Positions 1 to 9,143 of a stretch of DNA of 64,000 nucleotides are shown here, piece by piece; the first letter of the stretch is position 1, and every line of letters starts with the position of its first letter. Source of the stretch: Caballeronia mineralivorans PML1(12) (GTDB lineage Bacteria; Pseudomonadota; Gammaproteobacteria; Burkholderiales; Burkholderiaceae); contig NZ_AEJF01000230.1 in the NCBI RefSeq assembly GCF_001028175.1, positions 1 to 64,000 of the forward strand. Reading direction: 5' to 3'. The notes under the pieces are model-generated. The model was not told the DNA's origin, made no database searches, and saw nothing but the letters and a program-made list of their open reading frames with translations. Position numbers and translations under genes: made by a program.

Positions 1-158
1 AGAGTTCATCTGGGGCCTCCGCACGAAGCCGAACGAAGACCGCTCATGGAGAATGAAAAGAAGCGCACCGGTCACTGACAAAGGGCCGCAACTGTCGCGC
101 CGCATACCGCCCTGAAAAATACACACACCCGACTGAATTGCAAAAAAGGAAGCCAGCA
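1..158 (+). other. Left edge: leader of otsA, possible 3' end of a preceding gene
   Basis: Frames 1 and 2 are open from the window edge to TGA stops at about 76-78 and 113-115, so a preceding rightward gene could end here. In relatives, otsA often follows otsB or a GH15 glucoamylase gene. The visible residues are too few to recognise either. The remainder is the otsA leader, ending in an AAGGAAG-type ribosome binding site at 147-152. Confidence 0.25.
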
Positions 159-1565
159 ATGAGCCGCTTAGTCGTTGTATCGAATCGCGTAGCCTCGCCG
201 ACGGAAACCAAAGGCTCGGCCGGTGGCCTCGCAGTAGGTGTCTTCGGCGCGCTGAAGGACAGCGGCGGGGTCTGGTTCGGCTGGAGCGGCGACGTAGTGA
301 GCGACAGCGTGGCGAACCAGGGCCCGAAACTCGAACAGGACGGCGCGGTCACGTTCGCGACCGTGGGCTTGCCGAAGAAAGACTACGACCAGTATTATCG
401 CGGTTTTTCGAACGCAACCTTATGGCCCGTCTTCCACTATCGCAATGATCTTGCTGTCTACGACCGCGACGAATACGCGGGTTATCGGCGGGTCAATTCG
501 TGGCTGGCGCATCGTGCAATCAAACTGCTGCAACCCGACGATGTCATCTGGGTCCACGACTATCATCTGATCCCATTCGGCGAAGCGCTGCGCTCGGAAG
601 GCGTGACCAACCGGATGGGGTTTTTCCTGCATATCCCGTTCCCGTCGCCGCAGATCCTGCTCAACATTCCGCCTCATGAGGAACTGGTCAAGTCGCTGTG
701 TTGCTACGACGTCGTGGGCTTCCAGACGCCCGGAGACCAGACCGCTTTCCACGATTACATCGTCCGTCACGCGCATGGAAAAGCGTCACCCGACGGCGAA
801 GTCGAAGCGTTCGGCCGCAAGCTGAAAACCGGCGTGTACCGCATCGGCATCTTCCCCGATGAAATCGCCGAACAAGCTACTCGCGGCGAAGCGCGTCAGG
901 ACGTGATGGACCTGAAGCAGAGCCTGGAAGGCCGCAAGCTCATCATGAGCGTGGACCGACTGGACTATTCGAAGGGTCTGGTCGAGCGCTTCAAGGCGTT
1001 CGAGCACTTCCTGGAGAAATCGCCGGAATGGCGGGGCAATGTCACGCTCGTGCAGATCGCGCCGCCTACGCGCTCGGACGTCGATACGTATCAGCAGATC
1101 CGTCATAACCTGGAATACGAAGCAGGACGTATCAACGGCCGTTACTCGGGCCTCGACTACACACCGATCCGCTATATGAACCAGCGCTATGACCGCTGGA
1201 AGCTGATGTCGCTGTTTCGTGAATCGCAGATCGGGCTGGTCACGCCGCTGCGCGACGGCATGAACCTGGTGGCGAAGGAATATGTCGCGGCGCAAAATCC
1301 CGACGATCCCGGCGTACTCGTGTTGTCCCAGTTCGCGGGCGCCGCCGACGAGATGACGGGCGCGTTGCTGGTGAATCCGCACGACATCGTAGGGATGAGC
1401 GAGGCAATTGGACGGGCGCTTTCCATGCCGCTCGCCGAACGCCGCGAGCGTTACGAGGCCAACATGGTCATGCTGCGTAAATACGATCTTGGCGTGTGGC
1501 GCGACTCTTTTCTCGCCGACCTGCGCGGCGTGAAGCTCAACAAACGCCCGGCGAGCAGCAAATAA
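159..1565 (+). CDS. otsA: Alpha,alpha-trehalose-phosphate synthase (UDP-forming), OtsA
   Basis: OtsA transfers glucose from UDP-glucose to glucose-6-phosphate in the cytoplasm, making trehalose-6-phosphate, the first step of osmoprotective trehalose synthesis. The 468-residue protein is of normal length for a GT20 retaining glycosyltransferase. It has the N-terminal GSAGGLAVG nucleotide-sugar loop (about residues 22-30), the WVHDYHL segment, the DRLDYSKG loop (about 265-272) carrying the Arg and Lys that bind donor phosphate, and the RDGMNLVAKE segment with the donor-site acidic residue. The ATG at 159 is chosen over the in-frame TTG at 138 because AAGGAAG lies 6-7 bases before it and the MSRLVVVSNR start matches the family. 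The trehalose phosphatase gene is not inside the window. Confidence 0.96.
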   Translation: MSRLVVVSNRVASPTETKGSAGGLAVGVFGALKDSGGVWFGWSGDVVSDSVANQGPKLEQDGAVTFATVGLPKKDYDQYYRGFSNATLWPVFHYRNDLAVYDRDEYAGYRRVNSWLAHRAIKLLQPDDVIWVHDYHLIPFGEALRSEGVTNRMGFFLHIPFPSPQILLNIPPHEELVKSLCCYDVVGFQTPGDQTAFHDYIVRHAHGKASPDGEVEAFGRKLKTGVYRIGIFPDEIAEQATRGEARQDVMDLKQSLEGRKLIMSVDRLDYSKGLVERFKAFEHFLEKSPEWRGNVTLVQIAPPTRSDVDTYQQIRHNLEYEAGRINGRYSGLDYTPIRYMNQRYDRWKLMSLFRESQIGLVTPLRDGMNLVAKEYVAAQNPDDPGVLVLSQFAGAADEMTGALLVNPHDIVGMSEAIGRALSMPLAERRERYEANMVMLRKYDLGVWRDSFLADLRGVKLNKRPASSK

Positions 1566-1575
1566 AACCCCGTTA

Positions 1576-1598
1576 AGCGCCGACCCGAATGCGGCGCT
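1576..1598 (+). other. Hairpin downstream of otsA
   Basis: AGCGCCG and CGGCGCT form a perfect 7-bp stem around a 9-base loop, 10 bases after the otsA stop. There is no following T run, so this is a weak candidate for termination or mRNA 3'-end protection rather than a convincing intrinsic terminator. Confidence 0.35.
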
Positions 1599-1829
1599 CG
1601 ACGATCGGATATCGAGCCGAAAACCGCAAGGAATCAACGATGTTCGAGTGTTTCGCGACTGTAACAGCGTCGCGGAAATGAAAGTTTTGCCAACTTTCAC
1701 GCATCTGCGGCCAATAATACGGTGTCGTACTCGGGCGTTGCACGTCGCGCGAGGGCGACCGGCGATTGTGCCAGGCACTATCGCCGACTAAACATCACGG
1801 CGACGTAAGACCGAGTGGAGACGCGAACA

Positions 1830-2897
1830 ATGAGAATTGCACAGATAGCCCCCTTGACCGAATCGGTACCGCCCAAGCTGTATGGCGGGACTGAGAGGGT
1901 CGTGTCGTATATCACCGAGGCGCTGGTCGAACTCGGACACGACGTGACCTTGTTCGCTTCAGGCGACTCGCAAACCAAGGCGAAGCTGGAAGCCGTTTGG
2001 CCGCGCGCGTTGCGCCTGGACCCGGCCATCCGCGACCGGATTGCCCCGCACATGCTGCTGATGGAAATGGTGCGACGCCGCGCCGACGAGTTCGACGTGC
2101 TGCATTTCCACATGGATTACTACTCGTTCTCCCTGTTCAAACGCCAGGACACGCCGTTCGTCACGACGCTGCATGGCCGTCTCGATCTGCCGGAACAACA
2201 GCCGATCTTCAACACGTTCAATACCGCACCGGTAATCTCCATTTCGGACGCGCAACGTCATCCGTTGCCGCAGGCCAAGTGGCTGACGACGGTGTATCAC
2301 GGGCTGCCGGAAATGCGTTACATGCCGCAGCCGGTCGAACAAAAGTACCTGGCGTTCCTCGGGCGGATATCGCCGGAAAAACGGGTTGACACCGCCATCC
2401 GGATCGCCGGCACCTGCGGCATGAAAATCAAGATCGCGGCGAAGGTGGACTCAGCGGACCGCGAGTATTTCGAACGCGAGATTGCGCCGCTGATGGAATT
2501 GCCGTACGTGGAATTCATCGGCGAAATCGACGATGGCCAGAAGGCCGACTTCCTCTCCGGCGCCCACGCGCTGCTGTTCCCGATCGACTGGCCGGAGCCG
2601 TTCGGTCTTGTGATGATCGAGTCGATGGCGTGCGGCACGCCGGTGATCGCGTTCAATCGCGGCGCGGTGCCGGAAGTGGTGGACGAGGGCGTGACGGGGT
2701 TTATCGTCGAGGACGAGATTGGCGCCGTGGCTGCGGTGAACCGGCTGCATACCGTGTCGCGCGAAGGCGTGCGCAAGCGCTTCGAAGAACGCTTTACGTC
2801 GCGTCGCATGGCGCAGCAATATGTTGATGCTTATCAAGCGGTCGTGCGCGCGCAAAAGCGCTCGCGTTTCAAACTGATCGATAGCGCGACCAGCTAA
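1830..2897 (+). CDS. Glycosyltransferase family 4 protein
   Basis: Predicted cytoplasmic retaining glycosyltransferase of the GT-B fold, 355 residues. The N-terminal domain has the PPKLYGGTERVV loop (about 13-24) and GHDVTLFASGDS typical of GT4 acceptor domains. The C-terminal domain begins at FLGRISPEKRVD (about 178) and carries the E-x7-E motif in EPFGLVMIE, followed by MACGTPVIAFNRGAVPEV. Donor and acceptor cannot be read from the sequence. Proteins of this subfamily often sit near trehalose or glycogen genes, which fits otsA upstream. The ATG at 1830 has GGAG at 1817-1820; the in-frame GTG at 1815 overlaps that site and is less likely. A strong terminator follows directly. Confidence 0.88.
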   Translation: MRIAQIAPLTESVPPKLYGGTERVVSYITEALVELGHDVTLFASGDSQTKAKLEAVWPRALRLDPAIRDRIAPHMLLMEMVRRRADEFDVLHFHMDYYSFSLFKRQDTPFVTTLHGRLDLPEQQPIFNTFNTAPVISISDAQRHPLPQAKWLTTVYHGLPEMRYMPQPVEQKYLAFLGRISPEKRVDTAIRIAGTCGMKIKIAAKVDSADREYFEREIAPLMELPYVEFIGEIDDGQKADFLSGAHALLFPIDWPEPFGLVMIESMACGTPVIAFNRGAVPEVVDEGVTGFIVEDEIGAVAAVNRLHTVSREGVRKRFEERFTSRRMAQQYVDAYQAVVRAQKRSRFKLIDSATS

Positions 2898-2924
2898 AAG
2901 ACGCTTCCAGCAGGAACGTCACAA

Positions 2925-2972
2925 AAAACCGCCGCGCCGTACGACCTTCGGGTCGCGCGGCGCGGCGGTTTT
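2925..2972. terminator. Strong bidirectional intrinsic terminator
   Basis: A perfect 15-bp stem (2925-2939 with 2958-2972) starts with AAAA and ends with TTTT. It encloses a second small stem capped by TTCG (2942-2955). A-tract and T-tract on either side let it stop both the rightward glycosyltransferase transcript and the convergent leftward lipoprotein transcript. Confidence 0.93.
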
Positions 2973-3028
2973 GTCTTGGCGTGCGTGGATCAGGATCCGG
3001 GCCGGCTTTCGCCGGCCTCCCAACACCC

Positions 3029-3619
3029 TTAGATCTTCAGACGCGACACCTTCGTGCCTTCCAGCGAGAGATTCGCCATCAGGCCGGCGTTCGTCAGCAC
3101 GAACACTTCGACCGGCGCCGTAGCGGTGGTCGAATCGATATTGCCGTTCGCGCCCATCTTCACCAGCGCGACCGATGCGTCGCCGCCTACCGACCAGCCG
3201 TCCGTATTGCGGAATGTGTCGAGTGAGTCCTGCGTCATGAACAGGAAGATGATGGCTTTCGATTGCGCGCCGGCTTGCAGGCCGATCGACCCCGATGTCG
3301 TGCTGTAGTAGCCGATCGATCTGCCGCCAACCCGCAGCGCGCCCTTGCCGTACTGCGCCCCGACGATAAAACCTGCAGCGATCACCGACGGGAATACGAG
3401 CACGCCACGCGCCTTGCCGACCAGTTCACGCGAACCGCGAGCGGTGACGTAGAGGCGTTGCATGGTCGCGTCGATATCCGCATCGATCGAACGGCGTGCA
3501 TCCGCGTCGCCAGCGGTCTGCTGTGCGCCCTGATTCGACGTGGTCGTGCATCCGGCAAGCGCGAGACCCCCCAGCGCAAGCGCGGCAGTCGATTTGATCA
3601 TGAAGTTTCGTCTTTGCAT
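3029..3619 (-). CDS. Ysc84-family lipoprotein
   Basis: Predicted lipoprotein of 196 residues. The N-terminus is MQRRNFMIKSTAALALGG followed by the lipobox LALAGC, so Cys is lipidated after signal peptidase II cleavage. The rest matches the Ysc84/SYLF domain family: GKARGVLVFPSVIAAGFIVGAQYGKGALRV, then GSIGLQAGAQSKAIIFLFMT, then GGDASVALVKMGA. In eukaryotes the domain binds phosphoinositides and actin; bacterial lipoprotein members have no assigned role. The inner ATG at 3619 is preferred over 3631 because GGAG lies 6 bases before it. The gene converges on the 2925-2972 terminator. Confidence 0.86.
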   Translation of the reverse strand: MQRRNFMIKSTAALALGGLALAGCTTTSNQGAQQTAGDADARRSIDADIDATMQRLYVTARGSRELVGKARGVLVFPSVIAAGFIVGAQYGKGALRVGGRSIGYYSTTSGSIGLQAGAQSKAIIFLFMTQDSLDTFRNTDGWSVGGDASVALVKMGANGNIDSTTATAPVEVFVLTNAGLMANLSLEGTKVSRLKI

Positions 3620-4007
3620 TGTTTTCTCCATCGTGGTTTTTTGGGAAACCCCATCTACGGGTGTTTACGGGTGTTGCAGCTTGGCGTTTTATAACACGGC
3701 ACGTACTTGCGCAACATGTCATGAAACCTCGCGAAGCCTTACCCCGCTTGGCTTGTGCCCGATCACGCCAACGCAATGAGGTAATTTTGACCTACCCGGC
3801 CAAGGCGCTGTCGGCGTGAGAAAACGCTTGTTTGTTCGAAATATTCGTCTTTCACGCCAGACACAACCCAAGGACGCAAACGGCGGGCCAGCCCGTCCAG
3901 ATTGCCCGGTTTCCGGTCAAACTTACCCGTTGAAATAAATTGAAAACTGCCGTGGATGGTGCAAAAAAAACGCACAAAGCTCTTGTCGCCACGCCGCAAG
4001 ACCCTGT
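3620..4007. other. Gap between lipoprotein and membrane-protein genes
   Basis: This 388-base stretch holds the upstream region of the leftward lipoprotein gene. A leftward open frame at 3763-3999 has no ribosome binding site, no recognisable domain and a composition unlike a real protein, so it is not called. No repeat or convincing promoter was seen. Confidence 0.4.
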
Positions 4008-4484
4008 TTAAGGCTTGGCGATGCGAGTCGATTCGCTGGCGGGCTTCGCGTCTTGTTTTTTAGTAGGGGGCCGCCGGAGCGAGCGTCGAATTACGCCGAT
4101 CACCGCGCCGAGCAAAAACAGCGTGACGGCCGGCACGATCCAGTAGCCGACAAACGCATGCCATAGATAACCGAACAGCACGCTGCGGCGAATCGAATAT
4201 TCCTCGACTGCGTCCTGATTCTTGGCGGCATTGGCTGCCAGCACGTCCTGCGGACAGCCGGCTATGCGAGCTTCATCGAGAGAACCGTGGCAACGCGAAG
4301 CTGTGGGGGCGGCGTGTTGTGCGTCCGTGAATATCCAGGCGGACTGGATGCGCGCGAGGTCTTGGGCGTCATAGGCCAGTTGCTCGCGAATCTCGTTTAC
4401 AGCAACGATCATGACTGGAACCGCCCAGAAAATGATCAAGACCAGCCACCGCCTGAACCAGCGGTTTTTATATCGCCATACCAT
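4008..4484 (-). CDS. Small inner-membrane protein of unknown function
   Basis: Protein of 158 residues with two hydrophobic helices. The first (about 12-30, WLVLIIFWAVPVMIVAV) follows a very basic start, RYKNRWFRRW. The second (about 108-130, ending LFLLGAVIGVI) is followed by a basic, proline-rich tail. By the positive-inside rule both ends face the cytoplasm and the roughly 75-residue loop, which contains two Cys, faces the periplasm. I do not recognise a family and infer no function. GGAGG lies 8 bases before the ATG at 4484. The gene runs leftward, apart from its neighbours. Confidence 0.72.
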   Translation of the reverse strand: MVWRYKNRWFRRWLVLIIFWAVPVMIVAVNEIREQLAYDAQDLARIQSAWIFTDAQHAAPTASRCHGSLDEARIAGCPQDVLAANAAKNQDAVEEYSIRRSVLFGYLWHAFVGYWIVPAVTLFLLGAVIGVIRRSLRRPPTKKQDAKPASESTRIAKP

Positions 4485-4695
4485 CCTCGGGCCTCCGTCC
4501 GTTGCGGTGCTGCAAGCCGGCTAGACTGCGGCGGACCGATGGCGCATTAGTTGTTCTGGTGGGCCGCCTCGCGTCCATCTTATGAGATAAAACGCGCGCC
4601 GCGTAGCACGACCGTAGCTGCACTGCAATAAGACGGGGCGGGGTTTTCCCGCGTCCGGGACTTCACCTACGCACGATTTAATCGCGAAAAACCGT

Positions 4696-4729
4696 GAAAA
4701 AAGCCGCGTGCCCAAAGGCCCCGCGGCTT
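4696..4729 (-). terminator. Intrinsic terminator of psiF
   Basis: On the minus strand an 8-bp stem (AAGCCGCG, 4729-4722, with 4708-4701) plus an inner GCC/GGC pairing is followed by a run of six T. It sits about 30 bases after the psiF stop. Confidence 0.85.
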
Positions 4730-4761
4730 CAACAAACAATCGAACGCCACCTCGCGCCGCT

Positions 4762-5070
4762 TCAGCTCTTGTTGCTGAGACAGCTCTTCATGTAGGCCTT
4801 GCGGTCGTCGCCAGTCTTGCCCGTCGCCGATTTGTTGCACGCCGTCATCTTCTGTTGCTGGGTCATCGGCGTGGCGGCGGCTGTCGGCGTCGAGGAGAGG
4901 CAGTCCTTCATGAAGGCCTTGCGGTCATCGCCTTTCTTGCCCGCCGCCTGCGCGTTGCAGGTGGTCATCTTCGATTGCTGGCTGTTATCGGCAAACGCCG
5001 GTGTTGCAGCGAAGGTCACGCTTAAAGCTACGCCCAGTGCGAGCGCTGCCATGGTTGCCTGGATCTTCAT
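4762..5070 (-). CDS. psiF: PsiF-repeat periplasmic protein
   Basis: Secreted protein of 102 residues with a clear signal peptide (MKIQATMAALALGVALSVTF, cleavage after TPAFA, about residue 27). The mature part consists of two PsiF repeats, each of the form QQxKMTxCNxxAxGKxGDDRKAxMKxCLS (about 31-60 and 71-99), with paired Cys that could form disulfides. PsiF is phosphate-starvation induced in E. coli and its molecular role is unknown. The start has AAGGGAG about 7 bases upstream. No Pho box was looked for quantitatively. Confidence 0.9.
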   Translation of the reverse strand: MKIQATMAALALGVALSVTFAATPAFADNSQQSKMTTCNAQAAGKKGDDRKAFMKDCLSSTPTAAATPMTQQQKMTACNKSATGKTGDDRKAYMKSCLSNKS

Positions 5071-5622
5071 TCGATGCTCCCTTTAAGTGGATGACGTGAA
5101 ACGAGGTGAGGTGATGCAAGGTCAGGCGCGGATCAATACCACTGTGGCTTTTGCCGTCATTTGCCATTATTGTCAGGCGGATCAATCGGTAGGCCAGGGT
5201 AGGCCAGTCAGGCAGCCCATTATGGCAAAAAGCCATACAAATGCCGTACGGTTTCGAACCCACGGCACCGAAAAGCGTGCGGGGTTCGTTGATTTCAAAA
5301 GCCGGGGACATGACCCGAATCGCGCTTTCTCAACGCCTCGACATACGCTTTGTAAGCTTCTGCTGCATAACAGCAACGATTTTGCGCAGGAGGCTTACAA
5401 TTTCCGCTTGTCCGCCCGCGTGTGTGAACGGTCGACGATTTCGCGGCCCGTAACAATGGCGGGAAGCCCTCGTTGTAACGTCACAACATTCGCGATAACG
5501 GTCTGTCATCACGTCGACAAAGCGCCTTAGCACAGTCTCTTCAGGCACTGTCCGTGCGCTGCCATGTGTTGAGTCATCAAGCCGTGCGATCCTGTTGTTC
5601 AACCTGCCCTGAGGAGTCGCGT
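5071..5622. other. Divergent intergenic region, psiF to hypothetical gene
   Basis: 552 bases without a supported gene. It contains a short near-tandem GGTAGGCCAG repeat at about 5189-5207 and a small GTTGT-N6-ACAAC inverted repeat near 5473-5488. Open frames here lack ribosome binding sites and recognisable content. Promoters for psiF (leftward) and the 5623 gene (rightward) must lie here but none stands out. Confidence 0.4.
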
Positions 5623-5904
5623 ATGTCCCACCCCTCGTCCGATCACTACAAAGGCTTTGAGATCTCCGTCCAGGCGTTGCGCCGCTCGAAAGAACGCGAC
5701 GAACCCGACAACGGCCCGCGCCATTTCGATATTGTCGTGACCATTTCGCGCAGCGCGAGCGGCGAGAGCGGCAAGTCGGAGATGTTCGGCGTCCCGGAGC
5801 AGGAACCGTTCGACAGTCCTATCGACGCGACCCGCGCGGGGATCGACTATGCGCGGGCGATCATCGACAAGAAGGTGGACGGGGAATCCGTCGATGATCT
5901 GTGA
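5623..5904 (+). CDS. Small conserved hypothetical protein
   Basis: Acidic soluble protein of 93 residues, without signal peptide or membrane segment. Visible blocks are HYKGFEISVQALRR near the start, HFDIVVTISRS in the middle and DATRAGIDYARAIIDKK near the end. This beta-strand plus C-terminal helix pattern resembles small orphan proteins common in Burkholderia genomes. No function is known to me. The ATG at 5623 has GAGGAG at 5611-5616; an in-frame start 69 bases earlier has no such site. Confidence 0.72.
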   Translation: MSHPSSDHYKGFEISVQALRRSKERDEPDNGPRHFDIVVTISRSASGESGKSEMFGVPEQEPFDSPIDATRAGIDYARAIIDKKVDGESVDDL

Positions 5905-6193
5905 GAGCTTGCGGGCCTTATGGAGCCGGGCGGAATGCATATGCGTTTCGCGAGCGGGAGGTCATTAGCTGCCCGGTCATCGTCATCACGCGGCGCCACA
6001 AAATCAGGGCCGACAGCAATTGCGGCGCGTGGCGGAAACGTCCACGCTCATCGGGCTGTGCGAGCTTGCTGCGGAGCTTACATTCGCCAGACCGATGACA
6101 CGCAAGACCGCGCGGGGATCTGCCGGAGCCGAGAACCCAGACACTCATCCTGTTTCATCCAACAACTCAAAACAAAACCAGGAGATTCGCTGC

Positions 6194-7186
6194 ATGAACT
6201 CACATCGCAAGTCTGTCAAACCCGCACTGCGCCGCCGTTTCATCTCGATCGCGCTGTCGCTGAGCGCCTGCGCCGCGTTGCCGTTGTCGCTGTACTCCAC
6301 GAGTGCCGCCGCGCAAGCCGCACACAAGCCGAGGGTCGCGCTCGTCATGAAGTCACTGGCGAACGAGTTTTTCCTGACCATGGAAACCGGCGCCAAGGAT
6401 TATCAGAAACACAACGCGAACCAGTTCGACCTGATCACCAACGGCATCAAGGACGAAACCGACACCGCGAACCAGATTCGCATCGTGGAGCAAATGATCG
6501 TCTCGAAGGTCGACGCGCTCGTGATTGCCCCGGCCGATTCGAAGGCTCTGGTCCCAGTTATCAAGAAGGCCGTGGATGCCGGGATCATCGTGGTGAATAT
6601 CGATAACCGGCTCGATCCGGACGTGCTCAAGTCGAAAGACCTGAACGTGCCGTTTGTCGGCCCGGATAACGCGAAGGGTGCGAGAGAGGTGGGGGCATAT
6701 CTCGCCAAGAAGCTCAAATCCGGCGATGAAGTCGGCATTATCGAAGGCGTGTCGACCACGACCAACGCGCAGCAACGCACGGCCGGCTTCAAGGAAGCGA
6801 TGCAGGCGGGCGGCATGAAGGTTGTTGCGCTGCAATCCGGCGACTGGGAGATCGACAAGGGCAACGCAGTGGCGTCGCAGATCCTGAACGCGAACCCGAA
6901 CGTGAAAGCATTGCTGTGCGGCAACGACAACATGGCGATCGGCGCCGTCTCCGCCGTGCGGGCGGCCGGCAAGGCGGGCAAGGTGCAGGTGGTCGGTTAC
7001 GACAACATCAACGCCATCAAGCCGATGCTCGCCGACGGCCGCGTGCTCGCGACCGCCGATCAATACGCCGCGAAGCAGGCGGTATTCGGTATCGATACGG
7101 CTTTGAAGGCGATTTCCGAGCACAAGAAACAGTCGGAATTGTCGGGCGTGGTTGAAACGCCAGTTGACCTGATTACAAAAAAGTAG
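6194..7186 (+). CDS. Sugar ABC transporter periplasmic binding protein (CUT2, RbsB-like)
   Basis: Periplasmic receptor of 330 residues that would deliver a sugar to a CUT2-class ABC importer. The signal peptide has a basic start (SHRKSVKPALRRR), a hydrophobic core and an Ala-rich cleavage zone ending in AAAQA (about residue 40). The mature domain has Peripla_BP_4 features: VALVMKSLANEFFLTMETGAKDY, ADSKALVPVIKKAVDAGIIVVNIDN, and LCGNDNMAIGAVSAVRAAG, which carries ligand-contact Asn/Asp. Overall similarity is to ribose, allose or fructose receptors; the sugar cannot be assigned. GGAG lies at 6181-6184, before the ATG. The cognate ATPase follows after 325 bases, but the permease is broken. Confidence 0.9.
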   Translation: MNSHRKSVKPALRRRFISIALSLSACAALPLSLYSTSAAAQAAHKPRVALVMKSLANEFFLTMETGAKDYQKHNANQFDLITNGIKDETDTANQIRIVEQMIVSKVDALVIAPADSKALVPVIKKAVDAGIIVVNIDNRLDPDVLKSKDLNVPFVGPDNAKGAREVGAYLAKKLKSGDEVGIIEGVSTTTNAQQRTAGFKEAMQAGGMKVVALQSGDWEIDKGNAVASQILNANPNVKALLCGNDNMAIGAVSAVRAAGKAGKVQVVGYDNINAIKPMLADGRVLATADQYAAKQAVFGIDTALKAISEHKKQSELSGVVETPVDLITKK

Positions 7187-7365
7187 GTAAGGGTAGGTAT
7201 TACGCGCATAGAAAATAGGATTTGTCTGCTTAAAATCTCAAGATCCGGGCGCTACTGCCGATAAACGAGAGAATGGGACGATCAAACATTTTTCTCGATG
7301 AGCGGCAGCGGTGCCCAGCATCTTGTCTACCAACGTAGTGGGCCGATCGGGGTTTCGCGGACAAA

Positions 7366-7391
7366 CCTGATTGCAAACGATTGCGATCAGG
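7366..7391. promoter_or_regulatory. Palindromic LacI-family operator candidate
   Basis: A 26-bp imperfect palindrome (22 of 26 positions symmetric) reads CCTGAT, then TGCAAACGATTGCG, then ATCAGG. The centre is CG, as in LacI/GalR-family operators. It lies 120 bases before the ATPase start, inside the 325-base gap after the binding-protein gene, and is a natural target for the LacI-type regulator at 9574. Nothing else was recognised in that gap. Confidence 0.6.
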
Positions 7392-7511
7392 TCAGTACCG
7401 GGTTGGAAGCGGGATGCAAACGCCGACAACCGAAGCCCGGTTTGCGGCCCAGCGCAGCGACAGGGCGCGCGTGCTCTTCAGGAGCGCGGCGGCTTTTCGC
7501 CGGGGAAGATG

Positions 7512-9143
7512 ATGGACGACATGGTGGAAACCGCGCCCGTGCTGACGGTGAGCGGTATCGGCAAGACTTACGTAGAACCGGTTTTATCCGATGTCACGCT
7601 GGATCTGCACGCAGGCGAAGTGCTCGCGTTGACGGGGGAAAACGGGGCGGGGAAAAGCACGCTGTCCAAGATCATCGGCGGCCTGGTTGATCCGACCACC
7701 GGCACCATGACCCTGGGTGGAGCGCCTTACGCGCCGGCCAGCCGCAAGGAAGCCGAAGCGCTCGGGGTGCGGATGGTGATGCAGGAGCTGAACCTGCTGC
7801 CTACCTTGTCGGTGGCTGAGAATTTGTTCCTGAACCGCCTGCCGCAGCGCAAGGGGTTCAAGTTCGGCTGGATCGACCGGGCGACGTTGCGCGAGGATGC
7901 CCGGCACGCGATGCAGCAGGTCGGACTGGATGCGATCGACCCGGACACGCTCGTGGGCGCGCTGGGGATCGGGCATCAACAGATGGTGGAGATCGCGCGG
8001 AATCTGATCGGCGATTGCCGGGTGCTGATCCTGGACGAACCCACCGCCATGCTGACCGCGCGCGAAGTGGATTTGTTGTTCGAGCAGGTCGAGCGGCTGA
8101 AGGCGCGGGGCGTGGCGCTGGTGTACATCTCGCACCGGCTGGAAGAGCTGAGGCGGATCGCGGGGCGCGCGGCCGTGTTGCGCGACGGCAAGCTGGTTCA
8201 TGTCGACGCCATGCAGAACCTGACCAGCGACCGGCTGGTCACGCTGATGGTGGGACGCGACATAGGCGAGCGGATCGATCTGGGCGAGCGGCGGATTTGC
8301 GAGGTCGCGCTGAAAGTGGCGGGCATGAGCCGCGGCGACGTGGTCCGCGACGTGTCTTTCGAGGTGAAGGCGGGTGAGATTTTCGGCATCAGCGGGTTGA
8401 TCGGCGCTGGCCGTACGGAGTTGATGCGGCTGATCTACGGCGCCGACCGGGCCGATAGCGGCGTGGTTTCGGTGGCGCGTGCAGGCACGGCGCTGACGGC
8501 GGTGAAGATAACGTCGCCCACGGACGCCGTGAAGCACGGCATCGCGTTGATTACCGAGGATCGCAAGGGCGAGGGTTTGCTGCTGCCGCAACCGATTGCC
8601 GCGAACATTTCGCTGGGGAACATCGGCGCGGTGTCGAGCAACGGTGTTGTCGATGGACGGCGTGAAGCGGCGCTGGCGCAAACGCAGATCGACGCGATGC
8701 ATATTCGCGCCGCCGGTCCGTTGCAGCCGGTGTCGGAGCTGTCGGGTGGCAATCAGCAGAAGGTGGTGATCGGGCGCTGGCTGGCGCGAGATTCCACGGT
8801 ACTGCTCTTCGACGAACCCACGCGCGGCATCGACGTCGGCGCGAAGTTCGATATATACGCCTTGATGGGCGCGCTCGCGCTGGAAGGGCGGGCGTTGGTG
8901 GTGGTGTCGAGCGATCTGCGTGAATTGATGCTGATTTGCGACCGGATCGGGGTGATGTCGGCGGGACGGATGACCGGGGTTTTCGAGCGAGACAAATGGT
9001 CGCAGGACGCACTGCTGGCAGCGGCTTTTGCCGGTTACGCGAAACGCGACGAGATTCTCCAGGAACCGATTGAGCCGGACGCGAAAGCGCCGCCTCAGCC
9101 GGAGATTGACGGGCAAGCGGGGCGACCGGCCGCGGAGCGCTGA
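7512..9143 (+). CDS. Sugar ABC transporter ATP-binding protein (CUT2, RbsA-like double ATPase)
   Basis: Cytoplasmic ATPase of 543 residues with two fused nucleotide-binding domains, normal for RbsA/MglA/XylG. Domain 1 has Walker A GENGAGKST, a signature region IGHQQMVEIARNL and Walker B VLILDEPT. Domain 2 has the degenerate Walker A GLIGAGRTEL usual in this family, the signature LSGGNQQKV and VLLFDEPTRGIDVGAK. ATGs at 7509, 7512 and 7521 are possible; 7512 has GGGGAA at a workable distance. The frame looks intact. The next gene should be the permease, but only a stub remains, so the importer cannot be complete from this locus. Confidence 0.9.
   Translation: MDDMVETAPVLTVSGIGKTYVEPVLSDVTLDLHAGEVLALTGENGAGKSTLSKIIGGLVDPTTGTMTLGGAPYAPASRKEAEALGVRMVMQELNLLPTLSVAENLFLNRLPQRKGFKFGWIDRATLREDARHAMQQVGLDAIDPDTLVGALGIGHQQMVEIARNLIGDCRVLILDEPTAMLTAREVDLLFEQVERLKARGVALVYISHRLEELRRIAGRAAVLRDGKLVHVDAMQNLTSDRLVTLMVGRDIGERIDLGERRICEVALKVAGMSRGDVVRDVSFEVKAGEIFGISGLIGAGRTELMRLIYGADRADSGVVSVARAGTALTAVKITSPTDAVKHGIALITEDRKGEGLLLPQPIAANISLGNIGAVSSNGVVDGRREAALAQTQIDAMHIRAAGPLQPVSELSGGNQQKVVIGRWLARDSTVLLFDEPTRGIDVGAKFDIYALMGALALEGRALVVVSSDLRELMLICDRIGVMSAGRMTGVFERDKWSQDALLAAAFAGYAKRDEILQEPIEPDAKAPPQPEIDGQAGRPAAER

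Noticed and set aside
3763..3999. Possible 78-codon minus-strand gene
   Set aside because: No ribosome binding site, no domain and no conserved-looking pattern.
4521..4739. Possible 72-codon minus-strand gene
   Set aside because: It overlaps the psiF terminator hairpin and has no ribosome site or domain.
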